Source: JBBIPA01 sp963820495 (GTDB taxonomy: Bacteria > Chloroflexota > Dehalococcoidia > GIF9 > UBA5629). From it: a DNA stretch of 64,000 bases. The first letter of the stretch is position 1, and each line of letters starts with the position of its first letter. Positions 51,540 through 59,788 of this stretch are shown in pieces. Made by a program: the position numbers and the translations under genes. Under the pieces are notes generated by a model. The model saw only the letters and a list, made by a program, of their open reading frames with translations, was not told where the DNA came from and made no database searches. Location: positions 992,001-1,056,000 of the forward strand of contig CAWGAF010000001.1 of the NCBI GenBank assembly GCA_963820495.1, written 5' to 3'.

Positions 51540-51661
51540 GAATGAGTAAACCAAGGATTGCTAAAAGGTCGCATTTGACATAACTTAAACAAAACGCTAA
51601 AAAGTTCAATTCTTAGCGAACTACAAGCAATAGCAAAGAATAGGCAGGATGGGAAAAAGAA

Positions 51662-51790
51662 GCACGTGGGTTCCTATTGAGCCCACGGGTTTAGCCCTCA
51701 CGCCGACGTTTTCACAAGGTATGGTATTCAGGAACCCTCTTGAGTCCCGCGATTGCCACATCCCGATTGCATCGGGACTCGCAATGACAA
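51662..51790 (-). repeat. Family-1 intergenic repeat, copy B
   Basis: On the minus strand it starts TTGTCATTGCGAGTCCCGAT, goes on with GCAATCGGGATGTGGCAATC, and ends with CCCGTGGGCTCAATAGGAAC, CCCACGTG. Order and content match copy A at 31,875. It includes two stem pairs (TCCCGAT/ATCGGGA; CGTGGG/CCCACG). Confidence 0.75.
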
Positions 51791-51855
51791 CTTGATGATA
51801 AGGCAAAGTTCTCGCCCTTCTATAGGAAGGATTGAACTCAAGATTACTTCTTCCT

Positions 51856-52281
51856 TTAAGTGTACTTGCCCCCAGGTCCAGAGGTAAAATGGAAAATAGG
51901 TCTATCTACCCGCCTGATAACCAATGGGCCGTGTTTAAGTCCCTTGGGAACAAAGACTAGGCAACTTTTGGTTAGTATATTTTTTTCGTCCTCCAACCAT
52001 AATTCGACTTCTCCACACAAATCCTGTGGATCTTCTGGATTAGTTCCAAAAAATGTTATGACTTCGTCAAAAGGATGTGTATGAGCTTCTACTATAGGCT
52101 GTTCAGAACCTTTCCAGTACCAGACACATTCTACATAGAAAGCCCCTTTTATTACATCATCATCCAACCATAACAAACGGGTTGAAGCATCGGTGGGCTT
52201 TCTTTCGCTTCTCCACGAAGGGAGCTGCAAATCAGGTTTTATACCGGTGATAATATATTTACCATATTTTGTTTCAGCCAT
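51856..52281 (-). CDS. Cupin-like protein (single domain)
   Basis: 141 residues. EAHTHPFDEVITFFGTNPED has the histidine pair and acidic residue of a cupin metal site, and KGLKHGPLVIRRV the last histidine. It is homologous to each half of the tandem protein at 4,629-5,543. GGAGG stands about 12 bases before the ATG. The DUF169 gene follows upstream on the same strand; the two may be one unit. No reaction is known. Confidence 0.75.
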   Translation of the reverse strand: MAETKYGKYIITGIKPDLQLPSWRSERKPTDASTRLLWLDDDVIKGAFYVECVWYWKGSEQPIVEAHTHPFDEVITFFGTNPEDPQDLCGEVELWLEDEKNILTKSCLVFVPKGLKHGPLVIRRVDRPIFHFTSGPGGKYT

Positions 52282-52349
52282 TCTTTATTACATCCTCCTA
52301 ATTTCTCATGTAAAAAATAGCCCTCAAGAGATTATCTTACCTATATTGT

Positions 52350-53105
52350 TTAAGGACTTCGTTGCTCCTGAGGTAACTCGCTCATAATTCTATTAAATCG
52401 TGCGATATATTGCTCTCTACTATCAGTATATGGTGAAGGAACCCAATTGATTTCCTTAAGGTTGTGCGTTATTGTCGGTATCCAATCCCATGGAATAGAT
52501 ATGAGTATACGACCTTCCGGAAATACCTTTCTTACTTTCATGCCAAAGCTTATCCCGGTAATCATGTAATTTACTTTGCCGCTTTTATAGGGATAAATGT
52601 AAAGCCAGGCACAGGCCAATACACCCGTCGCCTTCGGCTCCCATATCTCTCCGGTCGAATAGCTCATTGCCCTGAGCACGATTTCCGCCTGGCTGGGAGT
52701 GGTATAGAGAACTAGAAGGTCTGGTTCGAATGTCAACTTATCTAATGCGGAAAAAGCAACATAGTTGACAATGCCCCTCCTAAGCATTGGCACATATTGG
52801 TAGATTCTACTATTAGCGCGTGGCTCCTGGAATATCTCTAGCTTGGGGCCGATCTGTCCACTTTCGGCAAGAGGCGGTATGTCCTCCATTCCTAATGGTA
52901 ATGTCCCAACACAGTCCTCATTTTCCTTGCCAAAATAGAAAGGGGTGCCCCTTTGATGTGCCTCTTTTAACGTCTCGCAAAAAGCTAGAGTTTTATCCAA
53001 TCGTTCAATTCCTTCCGGTTTGTGGAACAAGAATTTAACACCTACAGGTGGCTTCTCAAAATCAAATTTGCTATATATAGATAAGTCTGTTTGAAGTGAT
53101 CTCAT
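52350..53105 (-). CDS. DUF169-family protein
   Basis: 251 residues. FEKPPVGVKFLFHKPEGIER near the N-terminus and FCETLKEAHQRGTPFYFGKE, VGTLPLGMEDIPP are typical of DUF169, a group of unknown function common in anaerobes and often near corrinoid or methyl-transfer genes. AGGAG before the ATG at 53,105 supports the start. It is first in a likely two-gene unit with the cupin protein. Confidence 0.8.
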   Translation of the reverse strand: MRSLQTDLSIYSKFDFEKPPVGVKFLFHKPEGIERLDKTLAFCETLKEAHQRGTPFYFGKENEDCVGTLPLGMEDIPPLAESGQIGPKLEIFQEPRANSRIYQYVPMLRRGIVNYVAFSALDKLTFEPDLLVLYTTPSQAEIVLRAMSYSTGEIWEPKATGVLACAWLYIYPYKSGKVNYMITGISFGMKVRKVFPEGRILISIPWDWIPTITHNLKEINWVPSPYTDSREQYIARFNRIMSELPQEQRSP

Positions 53106-53344
53106 GAATATCTCCTAAATATAAATTTTTGAACAGTTAACGACATGTCCTTTGTTGAAGTATTTTTTTCACTCTCTCTTTGATTCAGTGGCAGTTATCT
53201 GAGGGCAACATCTGGCACTGCTAATACAAGTCGCATTTTATACTAAACTACCGTGCCTGAGCAATAGCAGTAAAGGCACTTTTGCCTTGATATTGAATTT
53301 CCCGTTAAGTCGCTACTACTATTCAAAATGACTAAATATCCAAG

Positions 53345-53364
53345 GGCAGGTCTTCAGACCTGCC
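53345..53364. terminator. Hairpin downstream of htrA
   Basis: GGCAGGTC-TTCA-GACCTGCC, an 8-bp perfect stem 28 bases past the htrA stop. No T run follows on the minus strand, so its termination strength is doubtful. The arms recur in the terminator at 58,896-58,919. Confidence 0.45.
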
Positions 53365-53391
53365 AATAATGATGATGTCATTATAAGTATT

Positions 53392-54507
53392 TTAATTCGG
53401 ATTTTCCACTGGTATTATAGACTTCTGAAGCTTGTTTCTCCAATCACTCAATATGACAACATCAAGCTTAACGCCAATAGCTTCCCTGCTTAGTATGCGG
53501 TGAATATCGTTAACGCTTTTGGTCAAATGACTGTCCAAGGAAATGATAATATCACCCTCTTTCAGACCAGCAGCATGAGCAGGACTGTTAGGATTGACAT
53601 CTATAATCTGCACGCCTGCATCCTGTGTTAGATTAAAATATCTGATGATGCGTATAGGCAATGGTACAGATTGTCCGGCGATACCTATAAATCCCCTGGC
53701 AACCCTTCCTTCCTTCAGAAGGTCGCTAACAACCCAGCGCAGTGTATTCACCGGTATAGCAAAACAAATACCTTGTGCGAATTGAATTATGGCAGTATTT
53801 ATACCAATAACAAGACCATGGGAATCTACCAGTGGGCCACCACTATTACCAGGGTTTAGAGCGGCATCAGTTTGGATGATATTCTCGATAAGTCTGCCAC
53901 TGCGGCTTCGTAAAGATCGTCCCAGAGCACTAATAACCCCGGCTGTAACTGTGCTCTGAAAACCCAATGGATTACCTATAGCAATAGCTAGTTGTCCTAC
54001 CTTCAATCTGTCCGAATCTCCAAGACGAGCTATGGGCAGCCTATGGCCAGGTACTCTAATCAGAGCTAAATCGGTAGCCGCATCTTGACCAATGACTTCA
54101 GCGTTATAACTCAAGCCATCAGCTAGATTTACCTCGATAGAGATTGCGTCCTCGATGACATGGCTATTAGTTACAATGTAACCGTCAGGAGTTATGGTCA
54201 CACCCGATCCTGTACCCTCTATTTCATAGGGATTTGCTCGCCGATGATGGTGAGAGACACTTTTTTTTACTTGTATACGGACAACCGCCGGACCCACTAT
54301 TGAGATTACATTTGTTACCGCCTGGGAGTAGGCATCCAGAATCCCCGCTTCTTTTCCCAAATCTGAAGGTGCTGGTTCCCCAGCGCTAACAGACGAGGGA
54401 AAGTCCAAGAATTCAAAACCAGAGTCTGGTTGTTCATTAAATAAAGCCACTAATACCCCCTCTATTAACACTAACATTAATATTAACCTAAATTGATTTT
54501 GTAGCAT
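53392..54507 (-). CDS. htrA: HtrA/DegP-type serine protease with PDZ domain
   Basis: 371 residues from the ATG at 54,507; a longer frame to TTG (54,627) exists but would run into the promoter of the divergent gene. An N-terminal span (FRLILMLVLIEGVLVALF) anchors the protein outside. The protease triad is seen in TNSHVIEDA (His), DAATDLALIRV (Asp) and NPGNSGGPLVD (Ser). A C-terminal PDZ domain starts GVQIIDVNPNSPAHAAGLKE. It degrades misfolded envelope proteins. No strong binding site precedes either start. Confidence 0.88.
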   Translation of the reverse strand: MLQNQFRLILMLVLIEGVLVALFNEQPDSGFEFLDFPSSVSAGEPAPSDLGKEAGILDAYSQAVTNVISIVGPAVVRIQVKKSVSHHHRRANPYEIEGTGSGVTITPDGYIVTNSHVIEDAISIEVNLADGLSYNAEVIGQDAATDLALIRVPGHRLPIARLGDSDRLKVGQLAIAIGNPLGFQSTVTAGVISALGRSLRSRSGRLIENIIQTDAALNPGNSGGPLVDSHGLVIGINTAIIQFAQGICFAIPVNTLRWVVSDLLKEGRVARGFIGIAGQSVPLPIRIIRYFNLTQDAGVQIIDVNPNSPAHAAGLKEGDIIISLDSHLTKSVNDIHRILSREAIGVKLDVVILSDWRNKLQKSIIPVENPN

Positions 54508-54637
54508 AATGCTGTGTGCACAGAACCCATACTTTCTTGTTGCTGGCACAGGCAAAATGATACCATGATGATGCCCCTCACTGAACGAGTAAACGAAGGA
54601 CAGTAAGGACAATAAATATTCCGACAAGGAGCTGCTA

Positions 54638-56659
54638 GTGCCGAACCGTTTGGCTAATGAAACAAGCCCATATCTGCTTCAGCATGCCGACAACCCAGTA
54701 GACTGGTATCCGTGGGGGGAGGAAGCCTTCAATCATGCCCAGACTGATAACAAACCTATCCTGTTGAGCATAGGATACTCAGCATGCCACTGGTGCCATG
54801 TCATGGCTCACGAAAGCTTTGAGAATAGCGAAATCGCCAGATTAATGAATGAAAATTTTATCAATATCAAAGTAGATAGGGAGGAACGCCCTGATCTCGA
54901 TATTGTCTATATGGAAGCAGTGCAGGCGATGACAGGCAGCGGTGGCTGGCCTCTAACGGTATTCTTAACTCCGGACCGTAAACCGTTCTTCGGAGGAACC
55001 TATTTCCCGCCTGAAGACAGGCATGGCATCCCCGGCTTTCCACGAGTTCTATTGAATATTGCCAATGCATATAAGCAACAGCAGAACGATATAGAACAGG
55101 CCGTGAAACAGCTAACAACAACGCTAACTTCAAAGGCAGAAATTAGTTCTGCAACGGGACCATTAACGATAGATATCTTCAGCCAAGCCTATTCAGTGCT
55201 GAAAGGCTTCTTTGACAAGGAAAATGGTGGCTTTGGCTCAGCACCCAAATTCCCTCAGCCCGTGATTCTGGAATTTCTTTTAAGGCACTATCACCGAACC
55301 CACGATACTGAAGCACTGGATATGATAGAGTTGACCCTGGAAAGTATGGCCAGCGGAGGACTTTATGACCAGCTTGGCGGTGGCTTCCATCGCTATTCCA
55401 CCGATAACCGCTGGTTGGTTCCACATTTTGAAAAGATGCTTTATGATAATGCTCTACTCAGCCAGGCATATCTACATGCCTATGTGGTAACAGGCAAGCA
55501 ATTATTCCGCTCAGTAGTCGAGGAGACCTTGAATTACGTGCTCAGAGAAATGACTGACCAAAAAGGTGGTTTCTATAGCACCCAGGATGCCGACAGCGAA
55601 GGTGTTGAGGGCAAATACTACGTGTGGACATCTCGCGAAATCGCCGAGGTGCTGGGCAAAAAAGACGGCCAGCTCATTAATGAATTTTTTGGCGTTACTG
55701 ACGAGGGAAATTTTGAGGACCGCAATATACTCCATGTTGCCAAGAAGCTTGAGGCAGGAGCGATAGATACAGTAAAACAGGCTAAAACTGCTTTATTGAG
55801 GAGACGGGAGCAGCGAATTAAACCAGGACGGGATGAAAAAATTTTAGCTTCCTGGAATGGACTTATGCTGGCAAGCTTGGCTGAGTCTGCCTGTATCCTG
55901 GGCCGGAAGGATTATTTGACTGCTGCCAAAGCAAACGGCTCGTTTCTGCTGGAATCAATGACTGAAGATGGATATCTTAAGCACACTTACAAGGATGGCA
56001 AGGCAAAGGTAGACGGCTTACTCCAGGACTATGCTCTGGTCATTGAAGGGCTTCTATCTCTTCACCAAGCTACGTTCGAGGGAGAATGGCTGAGACAAGC
56101 CATAAGACTCTCTGAGGTTATGGTTAAAGAATTCTGGGACGATGGTAAACACGTGCTATATGATACAAATCTCAGACAGCAAGATTTATTTGTCCGCCCC
56201 AGGAACACTTTTGATAATGCCTTGCCTTGTGGTGCCTCATCTGCCGCCTTTGCCCTGCTCAAACTAGCCAAATTGACCAACAATAAACACATGGAACAGG
56301 TAGCAGTGCATTCGTTAAAGTCAGTCAGAGACTCTATGTCTTCTTATCCTCTCGGTTTTGGCAATTGGCTCTGCGCCTTAGACTTCTACCTGTCCGCTCC
56401 AAAAGAGATCGCTATAATAGGCCCCAGAGAGAATCAAGCTACTTCCAGGCTGGTGCATACTCTAGCCAACATCTGGCTGCCAAACAAAGTTGTGGCAGCT
56501 TTCGACCCCAATGACCTCAACTCGTTGCCAGAACTCGAGCTGCTAAAGAACAGACACATGATTAATAATCAGCCTACGGTTTATATATGTGAGCACTATA
56601 CCTGTCTGACACCAGTGACCGAACCCGCTGCATTGAGTGCCCAACTGCAAGAAAGTTAA
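54638..56659 (+). CDS. DUF255 thioredoxin-fold protein (YyaL/SSP411 type)
   Basis: 673 residues. An N-terminal thioredoxin-like domain with C50-H-W-C53 (SACHWCHVMAHESF) and SGGWPLTVFLTPDRKPFFGG; then a large (alpha/alpha)6-barrel-like domain with GGFYSTQDADSEGVEGKYY and SWNGLMLASLAES. The family is widespread; its function is not settled, perhaps redox or sugar modification. The GTG start (54,638) follows AAGGAG. Divergent from htrA. Confidence 0.9.
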   Translation: MPNRLANETSPYLLQHADNPVDWYPWGEEAFNHAQTDNKPILLSIGYSACHWCHVMAHESFENSEIARLMNENFINIKVDREERPDLDIVYMEAVQAMTGSGGWPLTVFLTPDRKPFFGGTYFPPEDRHGIPGFPRVLLNIANAYKQQQNDIEQAVKQLTTTLTSKAEISSATGPLTIDIFSQAYSVLKGFFDKENGGFGSAPKFPQPVILEFLLRHYHRTHDTEALDMIELTLESMASGGLYDQLGGGFHRYSTDNRWLVPHFEKMLYDNALLSQAYLHAYVVTGKQLFRSVVEETLNYVLREMTDQKGGFYSTQDADSEGVEGKYYVWTSREIAEVLGKKDGQLINEFFGVTDEGNFEDRNILHVAKKLEAGAIDTVKQAKTALLRRREQRIKPGRDEKILASWNGLMLASLAESACILGRKDYLTAAKANGSFLLESMTEDGYLKHTYKDGKAKVDGLLQDYALVIEGLLSLHQATFEGEWLRQAIRLSEVMVKEFWDDGKHVLYDTNLRQQDLFVRPRNTFDNALPCGASSAAFALLKLAKLTNNKHMEQVAVHSLKSVRDSMSSYPLGFGNWLCALDFYLSAPKEIAIIGPRENQATSRLVHTLANIWLPNKVVAAFDPNDLNSLPELELLKNRHMINNQPTVYICEHYTCLTPVTEPAALSAQLQES

Positions 56660-56689
56660 TGGCATACCGTGCCTTGACTGGCAAAATCG

Positions 56690-58201
56690 CTATTGCGCCG
56701 TAGCCTTTGCCCGCTCTTCGTGGGACATTTCTGCCAGGCGTTTTACCTCTTTCACGTTTAATTTCAGCCCTTCGGCAACACGGGTTCCATATTCAGGGTC
56801 AGCCTTGTAGAAAAGAGAGGTTTGTCGTAGCTGAATGCGCTTGAGTGCATTACAAAGATGCGAGGTAATATTGCCAACGAGATGCTCTCTATCCTCACCG
56901 GTCATCACCCGCCGGTAAAGCTCCCCAGTTTGGAAAAAGTCGTCATTGGGATGAATATAAGGCTGGCGTGCCGCCTGACCAGATACTTCAAATGGGGGCT
57001 CGGCAACATCCGGTTTTGGTTCCGGGCCACCAAAGCTGTTAGGGTAATAATTCGGACCGCCGGCACCGTTATCCCCCAAAGCCATGAAACCGTCCCGTTG
57101 ATAGTAATTTACACTGGCGGCCTTCGGCCTGTTGATAGGCAGCTGGTGATAGTTGGGTCCCAAGCGGTGGATATGGGTATCGTGATAAGAGAAAAGTCTG
57201 CCCTGTAGCATTTTATCCGGAGATGCCCCGATGCCAGGTACAAAATTTGCGGGGGAGAAGGCAGCCTGTTCCACTTCCGCGAAGTAATTCTCGGGATTCC
57301 GATTGAGCACCATGCGGCCGATGGTAATCGGCGGGACGTCAGCATGAAACCAGACCTTAGTGACATCAAAAGAGTCGAAACGGTATTTCTGGGCCTGCTC
57401 AGGAGTCATTATCTGCATCTCCAAGCGCCAGGATGGATAATCACCACGTGCGATAACTTCAAAGAGGTCGCGAGTAGCATGATCAGGGTCTTTCCCTTTC
57501 ATTTCGGTCGCTTCGTCACGGGTAAGATTCTGAATACCCTGCTCCGTTTTGAAGTGATACTTCACCCAGTAATATTCACCCTTTTCGTTATACCATTTAA
57601 AGGTATGGCTGCTGTAGCCGTTCATGTGCCGGAAGGTCCTGGGCGTACCCCGGTCAGAGAACAGGATAGTGACCTGGTGGATGGATTCAGGTGTCAGTGA
57701 CAGGAAGTCCCAGAACATATTGGCATCTTTGAGATTGGTAGCTGGATGGCGTTTCTGCGTGTGAATAAAATCAGAGAATTTCAGCGGGTCGCGGATGAAG
57801 AAGACAGGAGTGTTGTTCCCGGTCATGTCATAATTGCCTTCTTCCGTGTAGAACTTAATGGCGAAGCCGCGAGGGTCTCTTTCTGCATCGGCTGAACCTT
57901 TTTCACCTCCGACTGTCGAAAAACGGGCAAAGACCTCGGTACGTTTGCCCTTCTTGGACAGGAACTTCGCCTTGGTGTACTTGGTTACGTCAGCAGTAAC
58001 CTCAAAGTAGCCATGAGCACCTGCTCCCTTAGCATGGACGACACGTTCCGGGATTCTCTCCCGGTCGAAATGTCCCAGCTTCTCCAGCAAATGAGTATCC
58101 TGTATAAGGACGGGGCCGGGATTGCCTGCGGTCTTGGAATTCTGGTCGTTATCCACTGGTGCACCGAAGCCGGTAGTGTAGACTTTCTTCTCTTCTGCCA
58201 T
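56690..58201 (-). CDS. katA: Catalase (haem, monofunctional)
   Basis: 503 residues. Catalytic histidine in VHAKGAGAHGYFEVT, asparagine in NNTPVFFIRDPLKF, and the proximal tyrosine region RLFSYHDTHIHRLGPNYHQL. Breaks H2O2 to water and oxygen. GAGGAGG before the ATG is strong. The PerR-like gene lies 97 bases upstream on the same strand, and a perfect inverted repeat (58,251-58,268) sits between them, so peroxide control is likely. In a presumed anaerobe this is an oxygen-defence gene. Confidence 0.96.
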   Translation of the reverse strand: MAEEKKVYTTGFGAPVDNDQNSKTAGNPGPVLIQDTHLLEKLGHFDRERIPERVVHAKGAGAHGYFEVTADVTKYTKAKFLSKKGKRTEVFARFSTVGGEKGSADAERDPRGFAIKFYTEEGNYDMTGNNTPVFFIRDPLKFSDFIHTQKRHPATNLKDANMFWDFLSLTPESIHQVTILFSDRGTPRTFRHMNGYSSHTFKWYNEKGEYYWVKYHFKTEQGIQNLTRDEATEMKGKDPDHATRDLFEVIARGDYPSWRLEMQIMTPEQAQKYRFDSFDVTKVWFHADVPPITIGRMVLNRNPENYFAEVEQAAFSPANFVPGIGASPDKMLQGRLFSYHDTHIHRLGPNYHQLPINRPKAASVNYYQRDGFMALGDNGAGGPNYYPNSFGGPEPKPDVAEPPFEVSGQAARQPYIHPNDDFFQTGELYRRVMTGEDREHLVGNITSHLCNALKRIQLRQTSLFYKADPEYGTRVAEGLKLNVKEVKRLAEMSHEERAKATAQ

Positions 58202-58250
58202 AATCTGCCTCCTCTAAGACAATTTTTTTTAATGCATATATCCATTTACA

Positions 58251-58268
58251 TAGTGTTACATTACACTA
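58251..58268. promoter_or_regulatory. Candidate PerR/Fur operator before katA
   Basis: TAGTGT-TACATT-ACACTA, perfect 6-bp arms, 50 bases before the katA start. A related inverted repeat AGTATT...AATACT precedes the adjacent Fur-family gene. Confidence 0.6.
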
Positions 58269-58297
58269 AAAGTAGTTACAAGAGCAATGAATTGTGA

Positions 58298-58708
58298 TCA
58301 ATGTAAACCGCCCTCTTCATCTTTGACCTGCGCTTCGCAATCATGACACAGCCCGCGAAATTCCAATTGATGGTACGAAATCTTCAGGCCCGTTTTCACC
58401 GCCACGCGCCGGTCGAGTTCTTTATCAACAGGCTCGTCAATATCGAATACGCGCCCACATCTTTCGCATCTGAAGTGATAATGGCTATCCAGTCTGCCCT
58501 CATATCTGCTCACCATACCATTAAGTTTGAGTTCCGAAACCAGTCCCATTTCACCCAACACCTTCAGATTACGATAGACAGTACCTTTACTGATATTAGG
58601 TAGAACTTTCCTTACCTCATTATATATCCAGTTAGCAGACGGATGAGAGCCTGTAGACCTTAAGATCCTGAGAATAGCTTCTCTCTGTTTCGTTTCTCTT
58701 CGAATCAA
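58298..58708 (-). CDS. PerR-like Fur-family repressor
   Basis: 136 residues. Winged helix ISKGTVYRNLKVLGEMGLVS; metal-sensing loop SRYEGRLDSHYHFRCERCG; structural zinc CERCG and CHDCE. Compared with Bacillus PerR, the two histidines and the late aspartate (FDI) are kept, while the first aspartate ligand appears to be glutamate (RYEG). Start TTG at 58,708, without a clear binding site. Next to katA, so it is the probable peroxide sensor. An inverted repeat in its own upstream region suggests autorepression. Confidence 0.88.
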   Translation of the reverse strand: MIRRETKQREAILRILRSTGSHPSANWIYNEVRKVLPNISKGTVYRNLKVLGEMGLVSELKLNGMVSRYEGRLDSHYHFRCERCGRVFDIDEPVDKELDRRVAVKTGLKISYHQLEFRGLCHDCEAQVKDEEGGLH

Positions 58709-58716
58709 AGTTATCA

Positions 58717-58734
58717 GTATTGATTCCTAATACT
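58717..58734. promoter_or_regulatory. Candidate autoregulatory operator of perR-like gene
   Basis: AGTATT (58,717-58,722) and AATACT (58,729-58,734) are perfect 6-bp arms, 9 bases before the TTG start. It resembles the katA operator in arm sequence (TAGTRTT/AAYACTA). Confidence 0.5.
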
Positions 58735-58783
58735 AATATTATAGTACAGTGGATTGCCCTTTGTCAATATCACACTTAGTATC

Positions 58784-58883
58784 ATCTACGGACTTAGCCC
58801 TCACGATAGCATTTTCACAAGGCACGGCACTCGGGACCCCTCTTAAATCCCGAGATTGCTACGTCTTCAGCTCGCAACGACGG
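58784..58883 (-). repeat. Family-1 intergenic repeat, copy C
   Basis: Minus strand: CCGTCGTTGCGAGCTGAAGA, CGTAGCAATCTCGGGATTTA, AGAGGGGTCCCGAGTGCCGT, then CCTTGTGAAAATGCTATCGT, GAGGGCTAA. The second half matches copy B (CCTTGTGAAAACGTCGGCGT, GAGGGCTAA) almost exactly. Confidence 0.7.
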
Positions 58884-58919
58884 AAGAAAAAGCAAGGGGC
58901 AGGTCTTTCGACCTGCCCC
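58884..58919 (-). terminator. Rho-independent terminator of ribosomal operon
   Basis: GGGGCAGGTC-TTTC-GACCTGCCCC, a perfect 10-bp stem at 58,896-58,919, followed on the minus strand by TTGCTTTTTCTT. It lies 28 bases past the rpsI stop and ends the long ribosomal protein/rpoA unit. Confidence 0.85.
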
Positions 58920-58946
58920 TGTCAAAGTTCTTAATTCAAAAAATTT

Positions 58947-59342
58947 CTAGCGTTTGGTGTATTGCGGTGCTTTGCGGGCGCGCTTAAGTCCATACTTCTT
59001 GCGCTCTTTGATTCGAGAGTCACGGGTAAGCAAGCCTTCCTTACGTAGCAAAGGTTTAAAGTGCTCATTAACCTTAACCAAAGCTCGGGCAATACCATGT
59101 TTAATAGCCCCAGCCTGTCCAGTTACACCGCCGCCAGTCACCTTAACTTCAACATTGTATCTGCCCATAGTATCAGTAGCCTTAAAGGGCATCTCAATAG
59201 CACGGCGGTGATCAAGGCGTGGGAAAAGGTCCTGGTACGATTTTCCGTTAACAATAATTTCACCACCACCAGGAAATAATTTAACCTGAGCTATAGCGCA
59301 TTTACGCCTGCCGGTACCGCGATCATAGGTTTGAGTGGTCAC
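58947..59342 (-). CDS. rpsI: 30S ribosomal protein S9
   Basis: 131 residues. GTGRRKCAIAQVKLFPG opens the protein, VTGGGVTGQAGAIKHGIARA is the conserved middle, and the C-terminal KYGLKRARKAPQYTKR tail reaches the P-site tRNA. Start GTG at 59,342 overlaps the rplM stop by one base (TAGTG). Last gene of the operon. Confidence 0.97.
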   Translation of the reverse strand: MTTQTYDRGTGRRKCAIAQVKLFPGGGEIIVNGKSYQDLFPRLDHRRAIEMPFKATDTMGRYNVEVKVTGGGVTGQAGAIKHGIARALVKVNEHFKPLLRKEGLLTRDSRIKERKKYGLKRARKAPQYTKR

Positions 59343-59788
59343 TATTTTTCAACACCTCCTGTAGCTGCTTCGGAACTACCAACCTGAGCCTGGTGAGGAT
59401 GGCTGTCGCCTTCGTATACCTTGAGTTTCTTAAACATGGCATTGCCCAAACGGTTATGCGGCAGCATCCCTTTTACCGCATGCTCAATTAATCTGGCAGG
59501 ATGAGTCTGCTGCATTTTTTCAAAGTTCGCTACTTTTAGCCCACCGGGATAACCTGAGTGCCGGTAGTAAGTTTTTTGCCTAGCTTTATTTCCAGTTACT
59601 TTCACCTTAGAAGCATTGAGCACAATGACATAGTCGCCACAGTCAAGATAGGGAGCAAATTGCGGCTTATGTTTACCCATAAGCAATCTGGCTATCTGAG
59701 CCGTCAGCCTCCCCAAGGTCTTTCCAGAGGCATCAAAAACATGCCACTGTCGCTCAATATCCTTAGCTTTAGTTGCATAAGTTCTCAT
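59342..59788 (-). CDS. rplM: 50S ribosomal protein L13
   Basis: 148 residues. WHVFDASGKTLGRLTAQIAR, GDYVIVLNASKVKVTGNK, KGMLPHNRLGNAMFKKLKVY are the L13 motifs. GGAG precedes the ATG at 59,788. The start lies 20 bases inside truA. A short C-terminal extension (SSEAATGGVEK) is not usual but harmless. Confidence 0.97.
   Translation of the reverse strand: MRTYATKAKDIERQWHVFDASGKTLGRLTAQIARLLMGKHKPQFAPYLDCGDYVIVLNASKVKVTGNKARQKTYYRHSGYPGGLKVANFEKMQQTHPARLIEHAVKGMLPHNRLGNAMFKKLKVYEGDSHPHQAQVGSSEAATGGVEK

Larger units (their letters stand above)
51406..51855. other. Gene-free stretch with palindrome and repeat
   Basis: The left 200 bases hold the promoter region of the ParB-like gene and a perfect palindrome at 51,524-51,539 (ACAGGTC-AC-GACCTGT), a possible operator. 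The right part is family-1 repeat copy B (51,662-51,790). The short frame within the repeat is not a gene. Confidence 0.5.

Noticed and set aside
51621..51806. 61-residue frame on the minus strand
   Set aside because: Made of the family-1 repeat sequence, which also gives short frames at 31,791-32,073; not a gene.
54508..54627. Forty-residue N-terminal extension of HtrA
   Set aside because: It starts at a TTG without a binding site, has no signal-peptide character before the real span, and occupies the divergent promoter region.
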